Positions 52,303 through 61,919 of a stretch of 64,000 nt of DNA are shown one piece after another. The DNA is from Pedobacter sp. MC2016-24 (lineage in GTDB: Bacteria; Bacteroidota; Bacteroidia; Sphingobacteriales; Sphingobacteriaceae). The notes under the pieces were generated by a model, which saw only the letters and a list, made by a program, of their open reading frames with translations, searched no databases and was not told where the DNA came from. Within the stretch, counting starts at the first letter, position 1. Each line of letters opens with the position of its first letter. The translations under genes were made by a program, and so were the position numbers. The stretch spans positions 29,932 to 93,931 of the forward strand of contig NZ_JADFBX010000020.1 in NCBI RefSeq assembly GCF_015223055.1. The letters are read 5' to 3'.

Positions 52303-53094
52303 ATGAAAGCTTTTGATTTCGATTTCCTGAGCGTCTCTTTCACAGACGTGGCCGACATCATATTTGTCGCCGTACTGATCTATTACATTTATAACCTGAT
52401 CAAGAATACGCTGGCTGTCAATCTTTTGCTGGGGATGGCTATTATACTTATCATTTACTGGGTAGTAGATGCCTTACACATGCGCTTGCTCTCTACCATC
52501 ATCAACCAGTTCATGAGTGTCGGGATTATCGCTTTAATCGTGATTTTCCAACCAGAAATCAGGCGTTTCCTGCTGCTGATCGGGAAGAATACTTTTTTAC
52601 AGCAAAACAAAGCCTGGTGGGGTTATCTCTTTGGCAGCAAAAATATTGAACAGAATAATTTAATCCGCATCAAGCCAATTATTGATGCCTGCAAAAGCAT
52701 GAAGAAATCCAGAACAGGAGCTTTAATTGTTTTTGTTAAATTTTATGACGACCAGCTCTTCGCCAATAGCTGTGAGGTGATTGATTCTAAGATATCCAAG
52801 CGTTTACTGGAAAGTATATTTCAAAAATACAGCCCATTGCATGATGGCGCAGTGGTGATCTCGGAAAACAAGATCAAGAGTGCGAGTTGCATTTTACCGC
52901 TGACAGACAATGATAAATTGCCTCCTCAATTTGGTTTACGCCACCGTGCAGGTATTGGCGTATCGGAAACTACAGATGCGGTTGCTGTGATTGTATCGGA
53001 AGAGACTGGCGAGATTGCTTATGCCAAACAAGGCCGGGTAAGAATGAATGTATCTTTTGGTGAATTGGAAAAATTGCTGAATAAGGACTTTTAA
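52303..53094 (+). CDS. cdaA: Diadenylate cyclase CdaA (DacA), DAC-domain membrane protein
   Basis: A 263-residue enzyme making cyclic di-AMP from two ATP. Three N-terminal transmembrane helices (about 15-90) precede the DAC domain (about 100-240) with LHDGAVVI (DGA motif) and GLRHRAGIG (RHR motif), both intact. The ATG at 52303 is used; an upstream in-frame TTG at 52294 adds three residues. It is probably co-transcribed with folP. Confidence 0.95.
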   Translation: MKAFDFDFLSVSFTDVADIIFVAVLIYYIYNLIKNTLAVNLLLGMAIILIIYWVVDALHMRLLSTIINQFMSVGIIALIVIFQPEIRRFLLLIGKNTFLQQNKAWWGYLFGSKNIEQNNLIRIKPIIDACKSMKKSRTGALIVFVKFYDDQLFANSCEVIDSKISKRLLESIFQKYSPLHDGAVVISENKIKSASCILPLTDNDKLPPQFGLRHRAGIGVSETTDAVAVIVSEETGEIAYAKQGRVRMNVSFGELEKLLNKDF

Positions 53095-53105
53095 TTAAAT
53101 ATCTA

Positions 53106-53194
53106 AAAATTCTGATATTTGGTCGAAGGTTGCGCCGGACAGGCTCGCTTTGCACGCAGCTGCCAAAAGCCTTCTCCCCAAACATCAGAATTTT
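53106..53194. repeat. 89-base imperfect inverted-repeat element between cdaA and the thioredoxin genes
   Basis: Outer arms 53106-53122 and 53178-53194 match in 16 of 17 positions (AAAATTCTGATRTTTGG). Inside, GAAGG near 53125 pairs with CCTTC near 53170, and the core is GC-rich (GCGCCGGACAGGC..., GCACGCAGCTGCC), unlike its AT-rich surroundings. It may be a bidirectional terminator, a structured RNA or a small repeat element. Confidence 0.6.
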
Positions 53195-53235
53195 ATTGTA
53201 ACTATACAGTTTTATAAGACGTTTAAGCAGCGGTG

Positions 53236-54438
53236 TTATTTAAACACCTCCGCCAGTTTCGCGTCAATTTCCTTTTCATCACCTGTGTATAACAGGATTT
53301 TTCCTTCCTTATCCAACAATACATAAAAAGGAATGAAATGAGTCTGGTATAAAGTACCCACCTTAGCAGGCATATTTTTGATTGGGAACTCATCGATCAC
53401 CTGCGTCCATGGCATTTTTTCCTGATCCATGGCCTTTGTCCAGTCGTTCCATCTACTATCATCAGATACACTAACAATCTCAAAATCTTTGCCCTTATAC
53501 TTGGCGTACACCTCTTTCCAATGTGGGATAGCTTCCCTGCAAGGTTTACACCAACTGGCCCAAAAATCGAGCATGATGTATTTACCCCGAGTTGACGAAA
53601 GGGTGAAAGCAGTACTGTCACGTTTCAGCAAGGTAAAATCTGGTGAAAGTTTACCTGGTAGCAGAGCTCTTCTTGATTCCTGTTCTTTTAACAAATCAGT
53701 GTAATATGTAGATCTTTTAGCTTCACCAGTAAACTTAGCCAGCATAGCGTCTGCTTCAGCTAAGGGCATCTCACTATTGCTTTTGTAGTAATTGCTAAAT
53801 ACATAAATACCGGCTACCGAAGCTGGTTTTTTGGCTACAAATGCATTGATCCATTTAATTTCCCAATCCTTGCTCAACTTACCCACCGAATCAAATTTAG
53901 ACTTCATTTTCTCCTTTACCCCGGCATTTTTCTCCGCTTCATATGCCTTATTTAACTCAGCAAATACAGCTTTAAACTTTTGCTGCTCCGGGTCATTTTC
54001 AAATTCAACGTAACTATCTTGATTATCTGAACCTTTCACCTCAACTTGTTTAAGCGTCGCACCTTTTCCTCCGCCATAGTTTGTGTAATCATAATGACTG
54101 GCACCTGCCGTATCCGCCTGAACAGTAATTTCACTGTTCTGAACAAATAACTGTGCTACCCAACCACCAGGCTCAAAAATTAGCGTCATCAATTCAGGCT
54201 GCTCAACTTTTCCATTCAATTTAAAAGATCCATTGATCAATTTTACACTGTCCAATGTGGTTGACGTCCGATCACTATCATTATACCTAACTAGTTTTAC
54301 AAGTCCGGAATCTAATCCTTTTACATGCCCGGTAATCTGATAAGCATCCATTTGTTTATTTGATGTACAACTACTGCCTGCAAACAGGAGCATCGCAAAT
54401 CCTAAAACGAGCTTGATCTTAACTTTTTTATTGCTCAT
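53236..54438 (-). CDS. DUF4369 / TlpA-like thioredoxin lipoprotein (third of three)
   Basis: A 400-residue lipoprotein (GSSC, C about 24). N-terminal DUF4369 beta domain (about 33-140; YQITGHVKGLDSGLVKLVRY), helical linker, then an AhpC-TSA/TlpA thioredoxin fold (about 265-400) with the redox motif WCKPC in FWASWCKPCREA. It should act as a thiol-disulfide protein on the periplasmic side. Last of three tandem paralogues on the minus strand after the SusCD pair. Confidence 0.88.
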   Translation of the reverse strand: MSNKKVKIKLVLGFAMLLFAGSSCTSNKQMDAYQITGHVKGLDSGLVKLVRYNDSDRTSTTLDSVKLINGSFKLNGKVEQPELMTLIFEPGGWVAQLFVQNSEITVQADTAGASHYDYTNYGGGKGATLKQVEVKGSDNQDSYVEFENDPEQQKFKAVFAELNKAYEAEKNAGVKEKMKSKFDSVGKLSKDWEIKWINAFVAKKPASVAGIYVFSNYYKSNSEMPLAEADAMLAKFTGEAKRSTYYTDLLKEQESRRALLPGKLSPDFTLLKRDSTAFTLSSTRGKYIMLDFWASWCKPCREAIPHWKEVYAKYKGKDFEIVSVSDDSRWNDWTKAMDQEKMPWTQVIDEFPIKNMPAKVGTLYQTHFIPFYVLLDKEGKILLYTGDEKEIDAKLAEVFK

Positions 54439-54458
54439 AAAGTATGTATTGAATAGTT

Positions 54459-55532
54459 TTAATTAAATAATTCTTCCAATTTTTTATTCAGGATTTCCCC
54501 TCTCAAGTCTTTGGCAATGATTTTTCCATTTGGGTCAATCAATAAAGTGCTCGGAATACCACGTATGCCGTAATAAGTGGAAACCTCATTCTCCCAACCT
54601 TTCAAATCAGAAACCTGGGTCCATGGCATGGCATCATCTTTAATTGCTTTTTTCCAATTTTCGCCTTTATCGTCAAGAGAAACACCTACCACAGTGAAAT
54701 TCTTATCCTTATATAGGTTATAGGCTTTGAGCACGTTTGGATTTTCGGCTCTGCATGGTCCGCACCAACTGGCCCAAAAATCGACCAATACATATTTTCC
54801 TTTAAAATCAGCGAATTTGACTGGTTTTCCCTCGGTATCGTTTTGGGTAAAATTAAGCATCGGCTCACCGATTGCACTCCTTTTTAGTACAACTAATCTT
54901 TCTGAAATGCGTTTCCCTTCATCACTTTTTTGTGCTACCGGATCAAGTTTAGCAAAAGCCTCTGCTACACTTTGATAACTACCCATTGCAGCCCTGTCAG
55001 CAACCAGACTTAAACTAAAAGCACTTTTTGGATGTAACGCAATGTATTGGTTGGCTCTTTCTCTTTTCTGTCCCCTGAGCACCTCCAATTTTTGTTCCAA
55101 TGCTACTTGCTCTTCTTTACTAACCTTACCATATTTTTGATACAAAGGCATTTCCTGGCTACTTAGGTCTTTCAATGAACGATCATAGGCATCCGACTCA
55201 TCCTGAACTTTTGATCCGGTCACTTTTAGGTTCTGTACAGAATCTACTGTTCCCTTCAGATGAATTGTGCCGCTTTCCGCAAAAAATTCGACATACCGGT
55301 TTGTAAACATAATGGCCACCTTCTGCGGTTCAGCCATTTGGGTTATCCATTTAAATTTACCGGCTTTTACCTTGATGGTATCGGCAACATTTTTGTCGCC
55401 ACGATAATAATGGACAACCAGATCATTCGCTTTCAGTCCGGTAATATCACCCAGTACCGTTGTCGTTTGTGCATACGAAGCTAGTCCGCAACAGCACAAA
55501 ACCATGGTGATTAATTTCATTTTCTTTAACAT
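54459..55532 (-). CDS. DUF4369 / TlpA-like thioredoxin (second of three)
   Basis: About 357 residues from the ATG at 55532 (MLKKMKLITMVLC..., signal ending SYAQ). The long upstream extension to 55613 overlaps the preceding gene and is rejected. It has a DUF4369 domain (about 25-125) and a TlpA domain (about 225-355) with WCGPC (FWASWCGPCRAE), the classical TlpA dithiol motif. Predicted periplasmic. Twenty bases separate it from the third paralogue. Confidence 0.88.
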   Translation of the reverse strand: MLKKMKLITMVLCCCGLASYAQTTTVLGDITGLKANDLVVHYYRGDKNVADTIKVKAGKFKWITQMAEPQKVAIMFTNRYVEFFAESGTIHLKGTVDSVQNLKVTGSKVQDESDAYDRSLKDLSSQEMPLYQKYGKVSKEEQVALEQKLEVLRGQKRERANQYIALHPKSAFSLSLVADRAAMGSYQSVAEAFAKLDPVAQKSDEGKRISERLVVLKRSAIGEPMLNFTQNDTEGKPVKFADFKGKYVLVDFWASWCGPCRAENPNVLKAYNLYKDKNFTVVGVSLDDKGENWKKAIKDDAMPWTQVSDLKGWENEVSTYYGIRGIPSTLLIDPNGKIIAKDLRGEILNKKLEELFN

Positions 55533-55551
55533 AGTTTGAGTTGCTTTATGA

Positions 55552-56751
55552 TTAGTTAAATATTTCAGCCAATTTTTGATCCATGGCGGCATCACCCTCT
55601 CCACCACCTCCATAACGACCTATAATAACTCCATCTTTGTCAATCAGTATCTTTGTTGGCAGAGAATGAATAGCGTAAGGTTCGCTGATATCCGTAGATT
55701 TATCATATCCTGTCGCTGTTCTTTTCAAACCCCTCAACACATGCTTCCATACACCGATTTTGTCCTGCGCAACAGCCTTTTTCCAGGCGTCAAGGTTGCT
55801 GTCATCATCAGACACACCTACTATTTCCAGGCCTTTATCCTTGTACTTGCTGTATAGTGACAATAAATGAGGATTGCCTTTACGGCATGGCACACACCAA
55901 CTGGCCCAAAAATCAAGCAGCACATATTTTTTACCTTTAAAGTCGGCCATGCTCAGCGGCTGTCCGTTAATATCTGTCGAACTGAATACCGAAGCTATAC
56001 CGCCCGGCGATCCGCCTTCAAGACTCCTGATCTCCTTTGCAATTTTTTCACCATAGCTGCTTTGTTTTACACGGTCTGACAGCGTCGCATAAAGCAATTT
56101 AGACTCTTTAAGCGGCAACGAAGATACCTTCCAGCTTAATGCATACGCGGAATAATCTGAATCATGATGAGTCCTGATGTATTCCATGTCAATTTTATCC
56201 ATTTCCTCGATTAAAGGATCCATCTTGTCCTTTTCCGCATTTGCAGTTTCCTTTAAGACTTCCAGTTCCGATTCAGGTTTTCCGGCCTTCCTGGCTTCAA
56301 TGTAGGTCATATTGGCCTTGTTATAAACAGCCGACAAAACACGCATTTGCTCCAGCTGTATTTTTTTACGGAGATTCAGTGCCACCAATTCGTCCTGTGT
56401 TTTAGAGCCTTTTATTGTCAGGTTTTTGAAATCACCGTGAATTAACTCCATACTCAGTTTTCCGGGCTCAATAAAAAAGGTAGCCGCATTCGGGTCGTCG
56501 AAGGCCTGGCTTTTTACTGTTCCCATAATATAAGCCATCACCGGACCATTTAACTTTCCTTTAAATTCAAATGTCCCGTTCCGTATGACCGCACTGTCCT
56601 GTACATAACCATCATTTGTGTCTGGATAGGTTAATTTTAACATACCGGTATTCTGGCCTTTTATCTTGCCCTGTAAAATAAATGGACTCTGCTGGGCAAA
56701 TACCGGAAGCATTCCTGTAATTAATAAGCTAGTCAAAATGTATTTTTTCAT
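55552..56751 (-). CDS. DUF4369 / TlpA-like thioredoxin (first of three)
   Basis: A 399-residue exported protein (signal to about 20, VFAQ). DUF4369 domain (about 22-130), a charged helical middle (about 140-200; EVLKETANAEKDKMDPLIEEM) and a TlpA domain (about 255-399) with WCVPC (FWASWCVPCRKG). It follows susD after a 55-base spacer containing a hairpin. Members of this family are often attached to SusCD pairs in Sphingobacteriaceae; the thiol substrate is unknown. Confidence 0.88.
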   Translation of the reverse strand: MKKYILTSLLITGMLPVFAQQSPFILQGKIKGQNTGMLKLTYPDTNDGYVQDSAVIRNGTFEFKGKLNGPVMAYIMGTVKSQAFDDPNAATFFIEPGKLSMELIHGDFKNLTIKGSKTQDELVALNLRKKIQLEQMRVLSAVYNKANMTYIEARKAGKPESELEVLKETANAEKDKMDPLIEEMDKIDMEYIRTHHDSDYSAYALSWKVSSLPLKESKLLYATLSDRVKQSSYGEKIAKEIRSLEGGSPGGIASVFSSTDINGQPLSMADFKGKKYVLLDFWASWCVPCRKGNPHLLSLYSKYKDKGLEIVGVSDDDSNLDAWKKAVAQDKIGVWKHVLRGLKRTATGYDKSTDISEPYAIHSLPTKILIDKDGVIIGRYGGGGEGDAAMDQKLAEIFN

Positions 56752-56765
56752 AGAAATTTTTAATA

Positions 56766-56792
56766 AGCACAGTACCTGTTAGGTATTGTGCT
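56766..56792 (-). terminator. Hairpin between susD and the thioredoxin genes
   Basis: Twelve-bp arms (56766-56777 with 56781-56792, one G-T pair) and a 3-base loop lie 14 bases past the susD stop. The stretch that follows on the minus strand (TTATTAAAAATTT) is only partly T-rich, so read-through is likely. It may be an attenuator or 3' stabiliser. Confidence 0.6.
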
Positions 56793-56806
56793 GATGAAAT
56801 AATAGG

Positions 56807-58243
56807 TTAATTTGCGCTGTATCCTGTATTCTGCTCTCCAAACTGAGGATTATAAACAAACTCTGTTTGCGGAATAGGTATAATATATTGAATCTGACTG
56901 GTGATGGTCGGCTTAAGTGATTTAACTGTGTCAAAAGGAAGTCTAAGTAGCGCCATCCATTCGCTGCCATCCTCAGCAACCAAACTTCTTGAGGTTTCTT
57001 TATATATTTCAACTAATAAGTTGGCTGGTGTAGTAGCCGAGGTAACTGCTATATAAGGTACATTTGCAGGTGTTAATCCTCCCTTTTGCTGAATGGTGTG
57101 AACCAGTGCTTTTGCATCAGTTAAACTTCCGCCCGAACGTACGATCGCTTCAGCCTTCAGCAAATAAACTTCAGTAAGACGGAACACGTAGTCTGTCTCA
57201 GTTAATGCCGTAGGGGTAGATCCTACTGCAACATATTTGGTAAAATAGGTTGTATTGGGCGAATATTGTTGATAAGGTGTTGGGATACCGATGATCCAGT
57301 TTTTGCGGGGATCGTCATTGTACAAATCCTTCAACGCAGTTTTAGCCACATACAGTGATGAAGCACCTGGCCAATATTGCCTGGTTTTGCTGTAAGGATC
57401 TGACGACTGTAGTGCCTGGGGCTTGATGCCCAGGATAACCTCTTTACTGGCTAGTCCAGCAATACGAAACAGATCCTGTTGACTCGATTGAAGTTCATAA
57501 TTGGGATTCTGTATAATCTGATCTGCAAGGCGGATTACTTCAAGATAATCGCCATTTGCACCGCGATTGATCAAAACACGCATTTTCAATGCCATAGCCG
57601 CCCATTTTGTTGCATAGTGGTTTGGATTGGTAACGGATCCATTGGCGATTGCTTCATCCAGATCAGCGAGTATGAAGTCATAACTTTCATTTACCGTGCT
57701 GCGTTTTTTAAGGATATTGTTAAGCGTCGATAATTCGTCGCGCAACAATACACCCTGGGTACTGCTGAGCTTATACCACTCCGCATAATAACTTAGCACC
57801 TTAAAATGGGCATACGCCCTGATAAATTTCGCCTCAGCAAATATCTCTTTTTTACGGTTATCCTTAAAGGCTGCATCAGAAAGCGCAGAAACTCCTGCTA
57901 TTACCCCATTTGCTGCGTTTAAAGTACGGTAAGACTCCTCCCAATATACACCTGCAGACTGTGTTGTGATATTGCTTTCATTAGGAGAGGAACCGAAACC
58001 ATAGCCTAAATAACCTGCAAATGTAGCTGGAAGCAATTGATGTTGCTGCCAGCCGGTTTTGATATTGGTTGCATTGGCAAAGTTATAATATGCACCATTT
58101 AATGCGATTTGAGCAGTAGGCGCATCAATAATTGTGTTACCCTCTACTTTTGCATTTTCAGGTAGTGCACTGAGTTCCTTTTCACATCCGTAACTGGTGG
58201 CAATTGTCACAGCTAAGGCAATTATTTTACATAATGTTTTCAT
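56807..58243 (-). CDS. SusD/RagB-family lipoprotein
   Basis: A 478-residue substrate-capture lipoprotein (lipobox region TSYGC, C about 20, then EKELS). The SusD helix motifs are present: AEAKFIRAYAHFKVLSYYAEWY, YDFILADLDEAI, the later VYLLKAEAIVRSGG and the C-terminal SQIQYIIPIPQTEF. Partner of the STN-type SusC upstream (34 bases). The nutrient is unknown, since no glycoside hydrolase or peptidase is adjacent. Confidence 0.94.
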   Translation of the reverse strand: MKTLCKIIALAVTIATSYGCEKELSALPENAKVEGNTIIDAPTAQIALNGAYYNFANATNIKTGWQQHQLLPATFAGYLGYGFGSSPNESNITTQSAGVYWEESYRTLNAANGVIAGVSALSDAAFKDNRKKEIFAEAKFIRAYAHFKVLSYYAEWYKLSSTQGVLLRDELSTLNNILKKRSTVNESYDFILADLDEAIANGSVTNPNHYATKWAAMALKMRVLINRGANGDYLEVIRLADQIIQNPNYELQSSQQDLFRIAGLASKEVILGIKPQALQSSDPYSKTRQYWPGASSLYVAKTALKDLYNDDPRKNWIIGIPTPYQQYSPNTTYFTKYVAVGSTPTALTETDYVFRLTEVYLLKAEAIVRSGGSLTDAKALVHTIQQKGGLTPANVPYIAVTSATTPANLLVEIYKETSRSLVAEDGSEWMALLRLPFDTVKSLKPTITSQIQYIIPIPQTEFVYNPQFGEQNTGYSAN

Positions 58244-58277
58244 GTCCGTTTATATCTAAGTTATACTAATTCCTGCC

Positions 58278-61200
58278 CTACAAACCTATTCTCAAACCAA
58301 TGCTGATCTGTCTTACGAAGGGATAACCTCCAGAATCACTGTAACCACCAACTAAGCTGTAAGGATCATTACTTACTTCCGGATCTACTCCGGGATAGCT
58401 CGTTATGGTCAGCAAATTTGTTCCAGATATGTAAGCAGACACACTATTGATTTTGAGTTTATCTGTCAGGCTTTTAGGAAGCTGGTAAGCTAATGTTACA
58501 GACTTCAGCTTAATGAACGAGGCATCATATACATTATCACTTGCCGCATAAGCATAGGAGCTTTCGCCCAGGATCAGCCTTGGTCTGGTGGCCGTTGGAT
58601 TTTCTGGTGTCCATCTGTCCAGTATACGAATGCCTTTATTTGTTCTCTGAGAAACATCCCGGTTCTGAATATCTGCGAGATAGAAAATGTCATTACCATA
58701 CGAAAACGTTGCGAGCGTAGTGAGGCTAAAATTTTTGTAACTTAATCTGTTGGTATAACCTCCATAAAACTTGGGTTCTGCCCGTCCAATGATATCGTCT
58801 TTGAAATAAGTATACCCCTGATAACCCATGTAATTTTCAACCACCTCATAACTTGCATCCCCGACGCCCAGGTATGGGTAGTATGAAGGACTTAATTGCT
58901 GATAAGCATTTACTTCATCCTGTGTGGTTAAAATCTTTTTAAATACCCTTCCGTATAGCAGGCCTACAGGTTCCCCCACTTTCAGCACCGTATTTCCAAA
59001 ACGGTAAACGCCTGGGTTTGCAGGATCTTCAACATCGTTATTTAGTGCCAGCACTTTAGAGCGGTTACCCGCGATATTAAAGGTACCTGACCATTGGAAA
59101 TTCTTATTGCGGATAAAATCTGCTCCAATCATTAATTCAAGACCCCGGTTGCGAATCTTTGCAATATTCGCCGTAACCTGATTAAAGCCAGATGTTCCTG
59201 CTACAGATGTAGGGAATAAAATTCCTGAAGTGGTCTTTTCGTAATACCCAATCTCCCCACGTAAGCGCGAATTAAATAATTCAAATTCCAGACCTGCATC
59301 TTTCTGCAATGTTGATTCCCATTTCAACCGTTGATTACCCAGTTGGGTTGGTGAGAGACCATTTAAGCCGGCATAAGATACAGGAGAGTATAGGGTATAA
59401 AACAGATTATCTGCAATATTTTGTGTCCCGGTATACCCAGCACTGGCTCTCAGTTTAAGCTCATTAATCCATTTCACATCTTTCAGGAAATTTTCCTGCG
59501 AAATGCGCCATCCCAAGCCGCCCGATGGGAAGTAACCTACCCGGTTAGCCTTCGGAAATTTGGAAGAAGCATCAGACCTTCCGGTAAATGTAACCAGGTA
59601 TTTGTTCATGAAACTATAATTCGCCCTCAGGTAAAAACTTAGAAGCGAGTTTTGACCAGAAGTACCTGTTGATGGCAGTGTTATAGCCGCAGATGAAAGA
59701 TTATTCAAATAGATATCATCAGGGAAGCCCTGACCGCTGGCAGAGAAAGCATTTTGCTTAGTAATTTGCCAATCTGTACCCAATACCACGTCCAGGCTAT
59801 GCTTGTCGTTAAATTCCTTCTTCCATGTCAGCATATTCTGGATAAAGGTATTTGCCTGTTCAGCTTGTGCCTGGGTAGCCGTTCCGTTTCCTGAACTGCC
59901 TGAACCATTAGGCGTAGCTACAGACACCGTACTCGGCACATAATTAGTCTGGCGATAGTTGTTGTAATTTACGGCTACGGAACTTCTAAAGGTCAGACTC
60001 TTCAAAATATCGTATTCAGCGGCCAGGCTACCAATCGCGAAGATCGTATTGGATCGGTTAATGCCTTTGGTAAACAGCAGCGGGTTTTGAAAACCCTGAT
60101 AGGCATATGCGCCAACGTCTGCAGGATCAAGAATTTTGATACTGCCATCAGAATTGTAGGGATCAAATGTCGGCGGTGCAAAAAGTGCCTGTGTATACAG
60201 TCCGTTGGTGATGTTATTGGTCATAAAACCATAGTCCAGATTGCTGTTGACGCGAAACCGGCTGCTGATCTCGTTGTCCAGACTCACCTTACCGGCTATG
60301 CGTCTGAAATCCGTACCTATTACCGTTCCTTCATTTTTATTATAACTCAATGAAGTATAGTAACGCGAGCCGGAGCCTCCTCCCCTTACCGAAAGGTCGG
60401 CATTTTTAGTAATCCCTGTGCGAGTCACCAGGTCCATAAAGTTGGTACTGGCCGTGCCAAAGAAATCAGGATCTGTAAGTATCTGAGTGGCCACTCCATC
60501 AGGGGTCTCACCTGGAACAAGCGCTCTCACATCATTCAGGTTCCTAGCCGCTTCCTTTACAATCATGATATATTGATCTCTATTTAGTACCTTCTCATTC
60601 TGAGCGAAGCTAAAGCCATTGTACACATTCGCTTCAAAAGTGGGTTTCTGATTGGTTTTACCCTTTTTCGTGGTAATGATTACAACCCCATTGGCTCCTC
60701 TTGATCCATAAATTGCTGTCGCTGAAGCGTCTTTCAATATGGTTATCGACTCAATATCATTGATGTTTAAGCCACCCAGACTGTTCAGTCCACGGGCAAA
60801 ATTCCCTGATACGGAGGAGTTATAGTCATCTTCACCACCCCGGTCTACAGGGCTGACGATATCAGAAGCCGTTTGCTGGAACCGGTTTTGCACCTGTACC
60901 TGCACTCCGTCTATAATATATAACGGATCGTTCCCACCTATAAGTGAGGTCCCACCCCTGACCCTAATTTTAGCCACGCCGCCGGGCGAGCCATCGGCCT
61001 GAACCACCTGAACACCAGCAGCCTTACCAGTAAGTGCCTGGTCTATCGTTGCAAAAGGAACATCTCTGACTTCATTGATATTTATTGTTGCAACAGACCC
61101 TGTCAAGTCTTTCCTTCTGGCACTGCCATAGCCTATAACTACGAGGTCATTTAATTTATTCAGATCCGGCTGCATAATTACAACCATTTCCTGAGTAGCC

Positions 61201-61799
61201 AGGCGCTCTACCGTGATCATACCTACACAAGAAAACACCAGTACCGTACCTTCTTCCGGGGCATTTACAGCAAATTTTCCTTCGGCGTTTGTCGCGGTGG
61301 TTTTGTTAGTACCTTTAATCTTCACACTTACACTTGGAAGTGGCAATCCATCAATACCCCGCACTGTACCATTAATAATTAATACAGCCATATTATTCCG
61401 GTTACGGGCTTCTACAATCCGCTCCTTCACCAATATGGTTTTATCGTCAATGCTATAGGTGAAAGGCTGGTTGCTGAATATTTTATCCAGCACTACAGCA
61501 ATGGGTGTGTTGATCAGGTCGACCGTAATCAATGCCGATTTTTTGAGCAGTTCAGAATCATATAGCAATTGGAAGCCAGACTGCTTTCTAATCTGTTGCA
61601 GCACCTTGGTTAATGGTGCATTTTTTTCACTAAGGGTTATTTTTTGTGAATAGCCAGTTGCAGAAACATGCAGACAGCAGGCTATCATGAGTATTGTAGT
61701 TAATTTCATAATTAAAATCAGTTTAGATTTTAAATAATCAGAATGGCCGCCACGTTTTTTATGGCTGCGCAATCCCTTGCATAGAATATTGAAATTCAT
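58278..61799 (-). CDS. STN-domain SusC-family TonB-dependent transporter (sigma/anti-sigma coupled)
   Basis: A 1173-residue SusC. The start at 61799 gives a roughly 30-residue cytosolic extension before the signal peptide, a form I recall from homologues; a start at 61709 is possible. Order: signal (MKLTTILMIACC...), STN domain (about 50-130; LTKVLQQIRKQSGFQLLYD), carboxypeptidase-regulatory-like domain (about 143-220), VVIGYGSARRKDLTGS, plug (to about 385; IRVRGGTS, ANGVVIITTKKG) and barrel. The STN domain normally signals to FecR and the ECF sigma factor, both encoded directly upstream. Substrate unknown. Confidence 0.95.
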   Translation of the reverse strand: MNFNILCKGLRSHKKRGGHSDYLKSKLILIMKLTTILMIACCLHVSATGYSQKITLSEKNAPLTKVLQQIRKQSGFQLLYDSELLKKSALITVDLINTPIAVVLDKIFSNQPFTYSIDDKTILVKERIVEARNRNNMAVLIINGTVRGIDGLPLPSVSVKIKGTNKTTATNAEGKFAVNAPEEGTVLVFSCVGMITVERLATQEMVVIMQPDLNKLNDLVVIGYGSARRKDLTGSVATININEVRDVPFATIDQALTGKAAGVQVVQADGSPGGVAKIRVRGGTSLIGGNDPLYIIDGVQVQVQNRFQQTASDIVSPVDRGGEDDYNSSVSGNFARGLNSLGGLNINDIESITILKDASATAIYGSRGANGVVIITTKKGKTNQKPTFEANVYNGFSFAQNEKVLNRDQYIMIVKEAARNLNDVRALVPGETPDGVATQILTDPDFFGTASTNFMDLVTRTGITKNADLSVRGGGSGSRYYTSLSYNKNEGTVIGTDFRRIAGKVSLDNEISSRFRVNSNLDYGFMTNNITNGLYTQALFAPPTFDPYNSDGSIKILDPADVGAYAYQGFQNPLLFTKGINRSNTIFAIGSLAAEYDILKSLTFRSSVAVNYNNYRQTNYVPSTVSVATPNGSGSSGNGTATQAQAEQANTFIQNMLTWKKEFNDKHSLDVVLGTDWQITKQNAFSASGQGFPDDIYLNNLSSAAITLPSTGTSGQNSLLSFYLRANYSFMNKYLVTFTGRSDASSKFPKANRVGYFPSGGLGWRISQENFLKDVKWINELKLRASAGYTGTQNIADNLFYTLYSPVSYAGLNGLSPTQLGNQRLKWESTLQKDAGLEFELFNSRLRGEIGYYEKTTSGILFPTSVAGTSGFNQVTANIAKIRNRGLELMIGADFIRNKNFQWSGTFNIAGNRSKVLALNNDVEDPANPGVYRFGNTVLKVGEPVGLLYGRVFKKILTTQDEVNAYQQLSPSYYPYLGVGDASYEVVENYMGYQGYTYFKDDIIGRAEPKFYGGYTNRLSYKNFSLTTLATFSYGNDIFYLADIQNRDVSQRTNKGIRILDRWTPENPTATRPRLILGESSYAYAASDNVYDASFIKLKSVTLAYQLPKSLTDKLKINSVSAYISGTNLLTITSYPGVDPEVSNDPYSLVGGYSDSGGYPFVRQISIGLRIGL

Positions 61800-61863
61800 A
61801 CATTTGTAAGGTTAAGGTTAGTTCAGTTGATTAATTCTAATGGTCGCTGTGATTGCCTTAATG

Positions 61864-61893
61864 ATACCGGCTGCGTTCCCGCGCATCCGGTAT
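61864..61893. repeat. Hairpin between fecR and susC
   Basis: Arms ATACCGG and CCGGTAT with an inner TGCG/CGCA (one mismatch) and a 6-base loop lie in the 120-base spacer between fecR and susC. On the minus strand no T-run follows, so it is not a classical terminator for fecR. It may be an RNA processing or protection site between the regulatory and transport genes. Confidence 0.6.
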
Positions 61894-61919
61894 ATTTTTT
61901 TGGCCGAAGTGTATACCTG

